From Puccinia triticina (lineage: Eukaryota > Basidiomycota > Pucciniomycetes > Pucciniales > Pucciniaceae): a DNA stretch of 64,000 nt. The notes under the pieces were generated by a model, which did not search any database, was not told the origin of the DNA, and saw only the letters and a program-made list of their open reading frames with translations. The DNA lies in the NCBI RefSeq assembly GCF_026914185.1, contig NC_070560.1, positions 160,001 to 224,000 on the forward strand. Reading direction: 5' to 3'. This document shows positions 44,618 through 54,771 of this stretch, piece after piece. The position numbers and the translations under genes are program-made. Numbering within the stretch: position 1 is the stretch's first letter; each line of letters starts with the position of its first letter.

Positions 44618-45289
44618 CTACACCACGGGTGAAGTTCTTCAAAATGATTTCGGTTGGTAACCAAAATTATTTCGAGGTGTCTGCCTGCAAGGGGGGACCG
44701 TCGGCGTTTCCACTGGAATCTTCCTGGAATTCTACTGGAGGGCAATCCGAAAATACTACGGATTGCCAACGCCATTCCAAATTTCTTTCGAAAGTTTTTC
44801 GGAATGGTTCCGGGCTGTGGCGGGGTGTTCTTGGCTCAAAATGGGGACCAAACAAATCCCCCAGCCAAAAGGGAGGATTGAACCAGCAACATGTTGCTGA
44901 TCTACCTCCACAGGAGCCCCTTGACCACTACGCTAGACAGGCCATGCAGGGCAAAGTGTGATTTGTGTTTGTGAGCCTGCATATGCAAGGCTTGATCACT
45001 CATATACAGAATTTTTCCGGCAAAAATACCGGAAAAAGATCCCAGTCTGTATTTCCTGGAATGAAGTCAAAACTTTTTCGACTTTGTTCCGATGCAAACC
45101 TTTTTTTTTGGGTTTGGTTTTAACCCGAATTGCATTCGGAATGATTCCGGTCCTTTGACCATACCGGAAGCATTCCAATTGGTTTTTGGTCCTTCGACCA
45201 TACCGGAATGATTCCGAGTGGTTTTTGGTTTTTTGTACCATCCAGTAAGTTTACTGGATGGAAACTTTAAAACCTCACCCGTGGTGTAG
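44618..45289. mobile_element. 672-bp noncoding TIR element
   Basis: Inverted termini are CTACACCACGGGTGAAGTT and its partner ending CACCCGTGGTGTAG. The 5-bp duplication CTTCC flanks it exactly (44613-44617 and 45290-45294). Inside are many self-complementary blocks: GGCAATCCG/CGGATTGCC, CCATTCCAAATTT/GGAATGG, and CCATCCAGTAA/TTACTGGATGG. A minus-strand tRNA-like module is also inside. There is no transposase. The superfamily is not assigned. Confidence 0.8.
44866..44943 (-). tRNA. tRNA-like module inside the TIR element
   Basis: On the minus strand box A is TAGCGTAGTGGTCAAGG and box B is GGTTCAATCC. A long variable-arm-like hairpin, AGCAACATGTTGCT, lies between them, as in Leu/Ser tRNAs. The acceptor ends do not pair, so this is not a working tRNA. 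Confidence 0.4.
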
Positions 45290-45886
45290 CTTCCCTTATT
45301 CTGCTTTCTCTTCTCCTTTTCTTTTGTCGTCACCCCCCCTTGTATATAGTCCTATCCTGCGGAAACCATGCTTGTAATACACACGCATTCTGAGCTCCGC
45401 ACCCGGATAGTTTCCACCTAGAGAGGGAGCTGAGAATCCAAAGCAAAGTGAGCAAAAAGGTCCGCCATCCCAAAAAAAAGAAAATATTTTTATAAGTGCC
45501 TGGACCGCCCCAGAATGAGAACCACTTTAGTCCCCGCGCTTCCTTTTTCCGTTTTTATCCTTCTCTTTTTTTTTTTTTTTTTACCACCCTTTTTACCGTA
45601 CACAATCCATGAGAGAGTTAAACCAGAGAAACCGTAATCCACAAGAGAGAATTCCGCAAGGTACACAATCCAGAAAGAAACCGTAATCCACAAGAGAGAA
45701 TTCCGCAAGGTACCTGGTCCGCCCCAGAAGGATTTTCCGCACAAAAATCCCCGTACCCCGCACCTAGAAATACAGATAGACAACAAGCCAGTGAAACGTA
45801 TAACAAAACTGAAACCAAACTCTATAGGATAACAAACATTCTGGGGTGGCTATGTAACCCGGCTGTAGACCAGATAGCGCACCCCC
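45290..45886. other. Noncoding stretch with 50-bp tandem duplication
   Basis: About 45610-45712 contains two copies of a block starting gaaaccgtaatccacaagag and ending attccgcaaggtac. A run of about 20 T lies near 45570. No gene is recognised. Confidence 0.5.
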
Positions 45887-46174
45887 TCACCAATAATCAC
45901 TTGTGGCTTTTGCCTGCCGCGGCTTTCCCCGCCCCAGCCTTTTTACCGCTGTCCCCAGCGGTCCGCAAACACCAACTCTGTTGCAACGGCGGAGGTGCCT
46001 GATCCGCACCGTCCCCTTCCAACACAGCTTCCGAGCCCGAATCTTCCTTGCTAGACGCCGCACTGTGTCCTCCGCACCATCTGAGCTCGCCAAAGACAAG
46101 GCTTCACCTGGAACCTGAACCTCCTCCTCAGAGTCATCCGATTCCGCGGTCTGATCGAAATTCGAGAACACCGT
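45887..46174 (-). pseudogene. Gy-D Pol C-terminal tail (left of Gy-C)
   Basis: The minus-strand frame is acidic then basic (NFDQTAESDDSEEEVQVPG ... VRRLARKIRARKL) and ends in a stop at 45887. It begins exactly at the Gy-C insertion point. On the other side of Gy-C, at 56220, the Gy-D integrase C-terminus stops at the same target site. The phase differs by one base between the two sides, so the reading frame was already damaged or is read differently. Confidence 0.5.
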
Positions 46175-47622
46175 TGTGGTGTTCCATATGCGTGACAATG
46201 CCAAAAGCACATTGCAGAAGTATTATAGTATAGGGAGTGTGTAATACAGTGCGGGGGAAGAAGGGAAGAAGGAGCAAGATGGGAGGAGAGGCCTTGACCC
46301 CCAACATTGGGAATGGAACAGGTTAGACAGTGGATGCAGAGTGTGTGGAAGAGGATGGAAGATGGCTTGGTTGCATAGCAACACATGACATCATGCAGCG
46401 CAGTACATGCATGAAAGTGCTGTGTAGCTCAAGCGCCTCATGCAGCATATATCCCTCATTGTTTGTACGCATAGTACAGCATATGCAGGTAGATAAGCTG
46501 TACAGGAAGTGTCTCCCGCAGCATAAATCCCTCATTGTTTGTACATGTAGCACAGCATATGCAGGCAGATAAGCTGTACAGGAAGTGTCTCCTGCAGCAT
46601 AAATCTCTCATTGTTTGTACATGAAGCACATCATATGCAGGTAGATAAGATGTACAGGAGGCGTCTCCTGCAGCATAAATCCCTCATTGTTTGTAAGGCA
46701 GTGCAGCACACGCATGCAGATGCTGTGTAGTTGAGTGTCTCCTGCAGCATAAACCCCTCGTTGTTTGTACATGCAGCGCAGTAAATGCATGAGAGGCTGT
46801 GTAGTTGAGATCCCCTGCAGCAATAATCCCTCATGGGGAGCTTCCCTGGAGCAAAAATCCCTCACCCTTCAATATATAAGAAGGCCCTTTCTCCCCTCAT
46901 CAGACTTTTCCCCATCAGCCTACAGAGGTTTGGTCACAGTGGTTAGTTAGTTACGGTAGTTAGTTAGTGTTGCAATCAGCCTACAGAGGTTTGGTCACAG
47001 TGTTTAGTTTAGTTACAGTGGTAGTTTAGTGGTATTTTAGTGGTAGTGGTAGTGGTAGTGGTAGTGTTAAGTTTGAGTCAGTAGTAGTAGTAGTAGTCAG
47101 GAGCTCTAGTAGTGATTAAAGTGCCTTATCAAGAGATTGTTAAGGAAGAGATTATTACCAACTTCATCAACAACAATTATAACAAGTAGTAGTAGTGTAG
47201 TAGCAACCAGGAGCTCTAGTATTGATTAAAGTGCCTTATCAAGAGATTGCTTAAGGAAGAGATCATTACCAACCTTCTCATCAACAACCCAACATCAACA
47301 ACAATTGTATTTTACATAATTGATCCCACTGGATTACATTATCCCTCCAGCATCAGAAGTTGTAACAGATCTGCAAGAATAGTGATTTGAGGAATCTAGG
47401 TCTGATAGAGATTACTATACAAAAGTAAGATCTATCTTGGAATCAGCCACATCTTTATAAATATTGATTACAAGACTCTTAGTTATTTGCATAGTACCAT
47501 TAGAGGGGCAGGTCTTTCAAACCACCCGTAAGTTGTAATAGCCTTTCAACCTATTAGCAATTTATTTCCCCCTCAGCGGATATTTCACCAAATTATATTT
47601 AGTTTCCCACACGAGTCCTACA
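46175..47622 (+). repeat. Gy-C 5' LTR
   Basis: It is 1448 bp. About five to six copies of a 76-bp tandem unit (gcataaatccctcattgttt ... gataagctgtacaggaagtg) fill 46430-46860. They end just before a TATA-like atatataag at 46874. GTAGTG and AGT microsatellites lie at about 47035-47100. Confidence 0.95.
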
Positions 47623-47624
47623 TC

Positions 47625-47641
47625 TGGTGTCCCAACAGTGG
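47625..47641 (+). other. Gy-C primer-binding site
   Basis: TGGTGTCCCAACAGTGG starts two bases after the 5' LTR, as expected for a tRNA-primed element. Confidence 0.65.
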
Positions 47642-47711
47642 CCCATTTCCTTCAGCAAGATCATCAAGTCATCAATCAATTTAAGCAGATCATCAGTAAC
47701 TTCAACCAATC

Positions 47712-50054
47712 GTGGAAAAGAGTGGCGGCGTGGATCATAGACGGGACGGAGTGGATAGGATTTTGAACAAAGAGGCTAGGATTTTGGACGACGAGGATAG
47801 GATTTTGGACGACGAGGATAGGATTTTGGACGACGAGGATAGGATTTTGGACGACGAGGGTAGGATTTTGGACGACAAGGATAGGATTTTGGCCAACAGG
47901 GATAGGATCACGGACGACAAGGATAGGATTTTGATTGGCAAGGATAGGATTTTGGACGACAAGGATAGGATTTTTGACGTCGAGGATAAGGAACGTCGGT
48001 TGCGGGAAAGAGAAGTGATACGGGAGGTCTTTCGGAAGCATTTCCCTAACATTGGGGAACAGAGAACACAATCCAACTCAAGCTCAGTAGTCAACATGGA
48101 TCCACCTATTGAAGATCAGTCAGCAATCATCCAACACCAGCAAGCGGAGATATCAGAAATAAAGGATGCAATGAAGGAAATGAGGGAGATGATGGCAGCA
48201 CTGTTAGGACAGAAGAAATCACCGCAGAGCATACCAATACCTGAGACTCCGGTCCAACAAGGACCATCCCTCCGATTTGCAACCTCAACTCCATTCACAG
48301 CACCAACAGTTGGCTTGGACACAACCATTCACGGCATTACAGATAGCTTGTTGAATTTAGCTCAGACGACGCCAGACTCCAGTCAGTGTCGATCACAAGC
48401 GGAAATTATGCTAAAGGATGAGGAGACAGGGAATGTTCTGGACACAAAGAAGATGAACTTACACTTTGATGGAACAGAAGTAGAACTGTTTATTAAGAGA
48501 GTGGAGAAGATAGCTCGAGTACAGAAGGCTGGAGGACAGGATGTGGCATTACAATTGCCGTTTCTCATCAAAGACCAGAAGATCAGTGAATGTATTGAGA
48601 GCATGGAAGGCCATGAAAATCGAGACTGGGAGATGCTGAAGAAGGAGCTTATTTGTAAATGGGGTCGGGCTACACCAAAAAGGAGATTCAATGAGGAGTC
48701 AATTCCAACATTGGTGGACAAACATGCTAGCAAAGGTGGCATTCAGACGAAGGAAGAGTATCGTAAATTTGTGGGCGAACTCGAGGAGATCCTTGCATAC
48801 TTGAAGAAGATGGGCTACGAGGACTTGAGTGCAGAAAGTGGCGACCCACTTTGGAGGGCAATTTCACTTGAGATACGGCGAGACGTGGCGAAGGATTTGG
48901 CGTATAACAAGAAACTACGGAAGACAAAGGATGGCAAGGCGTTAGTACCTAAGTTGGAGCAATTGAAGGAATACGTGGAGGCGTCACTGTCCGTATTGGA
49001 TATGGAAGTTGGAACATCAAAGGGTAAGAGTTTCAGCAAGGAACCAGAAGCCAAGAACGAAGTTCAGTCCAAACCCAAAGCAGATGCGGGGTCTGACAAG
49101 GTAAAGGCATTAGAAGAAGAAATTAAGAAATTACGTACTGACTTAAATACTAACTTGAATACTAACCCAAATTCTAGACCCTTTCCGCCTCATTTAGCAG
49201 GAACAAGACCACCAGCAGCAGGATTTAGACCGCCAGGACCCGGAGAACCACCTTACCAAAGAACCCAGATCCAGTGTTATTACTGCAAGGAGATGGATCA
49301 CACAGCAATGTTTTGCTCCCATCTAAACAAAGACATCACTAAGCGGGCCGTTTACAAGTCAGGACCAAATTACTATTATCCAAACAGGGAACCAATTCCG
49401 TCTGACACAGGCGACTCTATTCGTGAACTGGTACGGAGGTATGCGGAGCGGGTTGAGTTAAGCAGGGAAGGAGCGGAAATACGAGCTAATAGGGCGGCAG
49501 GAAACACAGGAGTGGAGAAATCGCATGAGCCAACAGCAACCATGATTTTGACTAACCGATGGGAGATGTGGAGTCCACCGGAGATGCACTACGGGGAGGA
49601 AGACGAGGAGATCCAGGTTGGATTTGGCTTACGGCGATCTCCGAGACATGCGGATAAGGAGAAGGAAAAAGACAGTCAGCCAGTGCAATCTAAACCAGAT
49701 AAGGTGGAGAAGCCTAAGGAGAGCATACATAATGCACCAGTACCCAACCAAGAGGCCAACAAGAAACCCCCGGTGACAAAGAAGAGGAGATCAAGCTATC
49801 CGGGAGCATGGGTGGAAGGAACATCTGATGACGGAAGCAGTGAAGGCAAGGAGATTCAGGAACGGGAGCGGGTACCTGCAAAGGACGACGAAAGGAAGAA
49901 TACAGAGGAGTCAGCAAAGGAGTCATCGGAGACAACGGTGGACAGAGCCAAAGTTGGGGGGGGGGCTGAGAAAGAAGATATTGAAACAAAGCTTCACACT
50001 CACCCTGGAAGAACTCCTGCTTATTGCACCAAAATTCCTTCAAGACTTACATAA
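47712..50054 (+). CDS. Gy-C Gag
   Basis: This 780-codon frame opens with about fourteen copies of a seven-residue repeat (RILDDED, 21-bp units at 47755-47990), likely a long charged helix. The Gag core follows (LHFDGTEVELFIKRVEKIAR, residues about 255-450), the same fold as in Gy-A. A CCHC knuckle CYYCKEMDHTAMFC lies near 520. The last about 35 codons after the G10 run at 49956-49965 are out of the conserved phase: the conserved continuation (TLTLEELLLIAPKFLQ) is in the +1 frame, so the functional product is probably a Gag-protease fusion. Confidence 0.88.
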   Translation: MEKSGGVDHRRDGVDRILNKEARILDDEDRILDDEDRILDDEDRILDDEGRILDDKDRILANRDRITDDKDRILIGKDRILDDKDRIFDVEDKERRLREREVIREVFRKHFPNIGEQRTQSNSSSVVNMDPPIEDQSAIIQHQQAEISEIKDAMKEMREMMAALLGQKKSPQSIPIPETPVQQGPSLRFATSTPFTAPTVGLDTTIHGITDSLLNLAQTTPDSSQCRSQAEIMLKDEETGNVLDTKKMNLHFDGTEVELFIKRVEKIARVQKAGGQDVALQLPFLIKDQKISECIESMEGHENRDWEMLKKELICKWGRATPKRRFNEESIPTLVDKHASKGGIQTKEEYRKFVGELEEILAYLKKMGYEDLSAESGDPLWRAISLEIRRDVAKDLAYNKKLRKTKDGKALVPKLEQLKEYVEASLSVLDMEVGTSKGKSFSKEPEAKNEVQSKPKADAGSDKVKALEEEIKKLRTDLNTNLNTNPNSRPFPPHLAGTRPPAAGFRPPGPGEPPYQRTQIQCYYCKEMDHTAMFCSHLNKDITKRAVYKSGPNYYYPNREPIPSDTGDSIRELVRRYAERVELSREGAEIRANRAAGNTGVEKSHEPTATMILTNRWEMWSPPEMHYGEEDEEIQVGFGLRRSPRHADKEKEKDSQPVQSKPDKVEKPKESIHNAPVPNQEANKKPPVTKKRRSSYPGAWVEGTSDDGSSEGKEIQERERVPAKDDERKNTEESAKESSETTVDRAKVGGGAEKEDIETKLHTHPGRTPAYCTKIPSRLT

Positions 50055-51618
50055 TTTACCTTTGGCTGAGGTCAAGATGGCAGATCGTCAACAAAACTCC
50101 GGAATATGTAACCGAACCAACTTTGAGGAAGAATTTGATTGTAGTGGCCGACCACTGAATACCATAGCACCGCTGACATATGCATGCCCATTGGGATTTG
50201 TGAATATAACTATTAACGGACAAAAGATCAAGGTGTTAGTTGATAGTGGCGCAGAACTGAACATCATGCCGGAAACTGTGGCTCTGCAATTGCAATTACC
50301 TACTAGGGAAATCAGTATGAATATTACGGGTATTGGTGGCCACTCTTCACCCATCGTGGGATTAGCAGAGGCCATCCCATTCCATATAGACGCAGAGGAC
50401 AACAAAGCAGCCAATTTTTTTATTGTGAGAGGGAAGGTATATACAGTGTTGGGAAGACCATTTTTGGCGGATCACAAAGTACGCCTGGAGTTGTCCAAAG
50501 CACGAGGAGAAATTTTGAGTTACGAGCTATGGGATGGAGAAAGGTTATGTATACCAATATGCGCTCCAGAAGTTCCAGGATGGGAAATGGCACCCCCTCG
50601 AAGGATTGCCAGTAAATGTTCCCATAGCATTCAGGTGAGTGAATATCAGCTTAAGGAGACAGCAACGGATGGAGCGGGCAGCGGGGCGGATATTGGTACA
50701 GATAGGGGGTCAAGCAGCGGAGAGGATAGTGGTACGGATAGCGGGTCAAATAGTAGAGCGGATATGGGTTGCAATGAAGGAACGGACGGTGGAACAGCCA
50801 GCGGGATGGATACTGGAACAGATGCCGGCTCAAATAACGAATTATATAACAGCACAGGGTTCACAGAAGAGAGTAGACCTGTATATGGGCCATTGAACAC
50901 TCCTTCAGATACTCTGTCAAATTGTACGGGATTTGTGTTGAAGGAAACAGGTAAAGATGATGAGGAAAGGGGAATACAAGATCATTCTTCAGACACACCT
51001 GATCTCCATAAAACCAAGCAGGTGCCTTTAGAGCAAGAATGGCAGTCACATCCTTCGTCTGAAATGAGGAAAGATTGGCATACAGAGTGGGAACAACTAC
51101 CGTTGTGGATGGGCACTCATACTGCTCCAGAACCAAAGCTGTTTCCAATAAGTGCTGATTATATTGATGAGGGGTATCCAGTAAAAGAATTCCTGCGCAT
51201 TTATCCAGAAAATTATGGTTGCACAACTGAAGGGGTTTGGAAAGAGCTCCCTGGGCACCCCGTTGGACGAATAGGATTTATGATGTTGCTAAATTACGAC
51301 GGGACCATGGGATATCTTCAAAATGACACCATTTGGCCGGAAATCTGGTGGATTGCATCTACGGAACGGTTTGGAATGTACGTTGGCAGCACTCGAGGAA
51401 TTATTGATACGGCAGAACTGGAGATGCGGTATGATTTGCACGATCGGAGGGGGGAGGAGGAGGAGTTCTTGAGACGTGTATGCGCAAAGATGGTGCTGTT
51501 GTTTGGGAGATTCAGCTGGGATCTATTCAAATGGGCGCTACGGGACGAACAAGATCAACTTGGTATGGACTTCAGAACCTTCTGGGCAGATTGGGAGTAT
51601 TCTGCAATTGCAGAATAG
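49828..51618 (+). CDS. Gy-C protease plus unrecognised C-terminal domain
   Basis: The frame is open from 49828, but the conserved part begins after the G10 run at about 49966. An aspartic protease follows: KVLVDSGAELNIMP, then TVLGRPFLADHKVRLE. Next is a glycine/aspartate-rich linker (SGADIGTDRGSSSGEDSG, 50680-50850). The last about 190 residues form a tryptophan-rich domain with PLWMGTH, IYPENYGCTTEGVWKELPG, IWPEIWWIASTERFGMYVG and FSWDLFKWALRDEQ. I do not recognise that domain; it occupies the place where RT would be expected. The stop is at 51618, with nothing resembling RT or integrase after it. Confidence 0.8.
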   Translation: MTEAVKARRFRNGSGYLQRTTKGRIQRSQQRSHRRQRWTEPKLGGGLRKKILKQSFTLTLEELLLIAPKFLQDLHNLPLAEVKMADRQQNSGICNRTNFEEEFDCSGRPLNTIAPLTYACPLGFVNITINGQKIKVLVDSGAELNIMPETVALQLQLPTREISMNITGIGGHSSPIVGLAEAIPFHIDAEDNKAANFFIVRGKVYTVLGRPFLADHKVRLELSKARGEILSYELWDGERLCIPICAPEVPGWEMAPPRRIASKCSHSIQVSEYQLKETATDGAGSGADIGTDRGSSSGEDSGTDSGSNSRADMGCNEGTDGGTASGMDTGTDAGSNNELYNSTGFTEESRPVYGPLNTPSDTLSNCTGFVLKETGKDDEERGIQDHSSDTPDLHKTKQVPLEQEWQSHPSSEMRKDWHTEWEQLPLWMGTHTAPEPKLFPISADYIDEGYPVKEFLRIYPENYGCTTEGVWKELPGHPVGRIGFMMLLNYDGTMGYLQNDTIWPEIWWIASTERFGMYVGSTRGIIDTAELEMRYDLHDRRGEEEEFLRRVCAKMVLLFGRFSWDLFKWALRDEQDQLGMDFRTFWADWEYSAIAE

Positions 51619-52137
51619 CCCCCACACATAGCAGATTACGGATTGGTGTATATAGGATAGATTCTGGAAGAAATTTACTTGATAGCTTCAATCTTCTTGG
51701 CACTCCACCTTGCGGGGATTGGTCATGTGTTTTTTCAGGTTTCAGTTTTCCCCTGCCATTTAGGGCTCATTACTCTCAGGAGGGGTCAGGTTTGTCTTAT
51801 TTTTATTTTATTCCTATCAGAAGTATAAAGCTAACAGAATAGGAAGGAGACCCTTTGTCTTTATGTGTAGAGCTAACAGGAGTGGAATGTTTCTAGAGCT
51901 ACCAAGATGGGAAGCGGACACAATATTTTATTTCAAGAGCTGACAGGATTGGAAGGAGACATGTTTGTTTTTAAGGCTAACAAGATTGGAAAGAGACCTT
52001 TTTTCTTTTTTTTATATTTAGAAGCTAACAGGACAGGTAGGGAGCAGCTTTGTTTTTGTATTTTTTAGATAAGAGGAGGTCTTGGGAGTCGGGCTGAAAT
52101 ATCAGTGGCCTTGGATGAAAAGAGGAAGGGAGAATGG
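51619..52137. other. Gy-C 3' internal noncoding region
   Basis: A loosely repeated purine-rich motif (gctaacaggatnggaaggaga) occurs about five times between 51830 and 52045. No gene is seen on the plus strand. Confidence 0.5.
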
Positions 52138-53025
52138 TCAGAGTTGAGGGTTGGTAGGGTCATAGCCAGGAACGGTACGAGTATTTATGTAGTTGAAGCG
52201 AAGGATAGCTGCGCAAAGGGTGCGAAACACTAATCGCGCTTGGGAATTGGGGTCGTCGAGTAACACCAACCTATGGGAAGAAGGAGCGTTCGGGACTGTG
52301 CTTGTATCAGTTGATAGTTAGGAGTGTGGATGGGAGGAGAAGAGTAGGAAGTAATGCTCACAAATTAGCGCTATGGGCAATGAACCAACCTTCAAGCAAG
52401 TCGGCGTCTAAGCGGAGAAGGTTATGGTGATTAGCGTCGGGGTGATTGGCGGGAAATCTGGCCAACATGGCCCGAAGAGACACTAGAAGATTGTAGAACT
52501 GCGCGGCTAGGAAAGCAGAGCTGAAGTGTCCATCAGTGTACACTTCAGCAATCTGTGCGGCTCGAGGACGAGGGGTCGGCGGCATGTCAGGAGGAGATGG
52601 AGGGGTAGGAGGCATTTCAGTTGGAGGCGACGAAGACGTCGGAGGAGGGGAAAGTGGGGAATAGCGTTGGCGACGATTCGGGCGCTCTGGGCCGACGGGA
52701 GTCGGAGACTCTGGAGCCCAGCGATGACGAAGGGCAGGTGGAGGCGATCGAAGGACGAACGGAGCAGCTTGTGCCCATCGAGGTGAGTGGATTGGCGAGG
52801 GCGTGCGAAGGTTTGCAAGTATAGGAGGAGACCCGACCGTGAACGCAGGAGCACGAGCGTTCTGAAGATAGCCGCCAGCGGCGGTGGAGAAGCATCCAGC
52901 TTTATCTCCGACAAGGCCAGTACGATCGGACTTAACATTGGAGAGCGCACCGGGCGCAGCAAGCGAGGTGTGCTTAAGTAATGTAATCAGGGCAGCAATA
53001 CGCGATGGCGCACAAGGAATACCAG
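52138..53025 (-). CDS. Gy-C antisense two-exon ORF
   Basis: The minus strand carries an open frame from about 53025 to 52362, joined over a 91-bp GT-AG intron (GTGAGC at 52361, CCATAG at 52271) to an exon at 52270-52138. The last exon reads LLVLLDDPNSQARLVFRTLC and NYINTRTVPGYDPTNPQL. The first ATG in frame is at 52615, giving 128 residues; an upstream exon could supply an earlier start. A proline-rich part (PPTPPSPPDMPPTPRPRA) precedes a helical part (FLAAQFYNLLVSLRAMLARF). No family is recognised. It converges on the Gag-protease frame. Confidence 0.55.
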
Positions 53026-54759
53026 GGAATCAAGAATTCAGTCAGATGAGAATGGAGTACAGATTTTCAACAGCTATTCTGCTTGCCTCCTTGGCAAGAG
53101 GTAAAACTGCCTAGGCCTCCTTGGCAAGAGTTAAAACTGCCTAGCTCTCCTCAGCAAGAGATGAAACTGCTTTTGTCTCCTCAGCAAGAGATAAAACTGC
53201 TATGTTTACACATTCTTTAGCTCCTCAGTATAAAGTACGGCAGATTAGGGAATTACATATTCAAACCTAAAGAAGAGTTACAGCGTAGCGGACAGGTCTT
53301 GGAAAACTTCAAAACTTCAGATTTGAATTCTGGTAAGGAAGGCAACATCAGACATCAAGAGACACAACCTTTGAAGCCATGCTTGGAGTACAACAAGAAG
53401 GACAACTTTGGGATAGGAAGAAACTCTCAGAAGAAGTGGACAACGTGGAAGGATTATTAAAGTAATATATTGGGACAACAGGACCAACAGTGTGACATAG
53501 GACGAGCGGGATTCATAATGTGGACGTTAGGAGATTGGATACTAGAAGATTAGTTTTGGAGAATGAGTAGTGTTATTGATCAACGGGTGAAGGATGAAAT
53601 TATTCCGGAAACGTAGAAGATAAAGAATGTTTGTTTGTTTCCCCAATCAACCTGGCAGGTGGCTAGCCTTTTCTTTTGGACGGATGCGGATATAGAGGAA
53701 GCGGAATAAGGCGTGGATATGCAGAGGGCATTACGGGCCTGGGACTGGGACTAGCTAGTAGGGAGGATAGATGAATCTGTAATCCTATGGGGCAGAAATT
53801 TGAGACTGGTGTGATGATATAGGGCATTGAGGATCTTTTGGCGTGTGAATATGGACTCGGAGCGGATTGGAATATCACAAGGATGGACGGTATTAGCGGA
53901 AACATGCATACTCATAAGGTGTTGTGACAGTACAGTAGGATATATATTACTGATTGGTGGGATTATATGGTTCCTTTTACAATAATGATCTAGAATATTG
54001 GAAAGCATTTGGTAGGCAAACAGTTTCCTTTGTTTAGCTGAGGGAATAGGGTGGGCCAATTGAACACAAATTACAAGCAATTTAGCACAGCAGTAGTCAT
54101 TCATTAGGAGATTAAAGGGATAGGAGAACGGATGAATTCATATTTGGAACAGGAAAATACAAACAGGCAATGTGGATGGCGTGGAATGGACGTTGGAAAC
54201 GTACGGCCAAATAACGGGACGAGATAGGAATTTGCGGATTAGCGGGGTTCATCAATTGCGGGCATCAGGATTGGACTATCTGGAGAATCAGATTGGGTGG
54301 GTATCATGCGGAAAGGACAAAGGAGTCTAGACCTTATTGAATACTAATGTTCAACAACCTTTTGTGGAATAAACGGGCCTTTTCCTTGGGACAATGTCAT
54401 TAGAATGAAGAAGAAGAGGGATTGAATTTGGAATGTTTTTTTTCGTCTTGCATTGGATCGTGGATGGGCATCAGAGAATGACACCTGGGATTACAGTGGA
54501 GATTGAGTGGTGAAGGTTGACGTTGGGCACTTGGAATTGGACCTAGTTTGTAGGGAGGGGAGATGAATCAGTAATTCGGGAGTTCTTTATTTCAACTGGC
54601 ACTTGGGTATACTAGGACGACATCTGTTGGACGCACAAAAACAGAACATGGCGTATTGGATTGGGGCAAATGGAAATCACAACAATTTGAGGATTCTTTT
54701 CAGTGAATAGTTGAGCAGGTTCTTTTGGCATTTGTCACGAATGCTGTGGACAGCATTAA
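53026..54759. other. Gy-C internal region before the 3' LTR
   Basis: Four copies of a roughly 35-bp unit (ctccttggcaagag..taaaactgc) lie at 53085-53205. The rest (53210-54759) has no convincing frame. It may contain the promoter of the antisense ORF. Confidence 0.5.
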
Positions 54760-54771
54760 GTTGGGGGGGGA
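54760..54771 (+). other. Gy-C polypurine tract
   Basis: The purine run AAG-TT-GGGGGGGGA directly abuts the 3' LTR. Confidence 0.65.

Noticed and set aside
46323..46865. Repeated short frames in both LTRs of Gy-C
   Set aside because: They are translations of the 76-bp tandem units and occur identically in both LTRs.
52507..52962. Leu/Arg-rich 151-codon minus-strand frame within the Gy-C antisense locus
   Set aside because: The neighbouring phase splices cleanly to a coherent last exon; this one is its GC-rich shadow.
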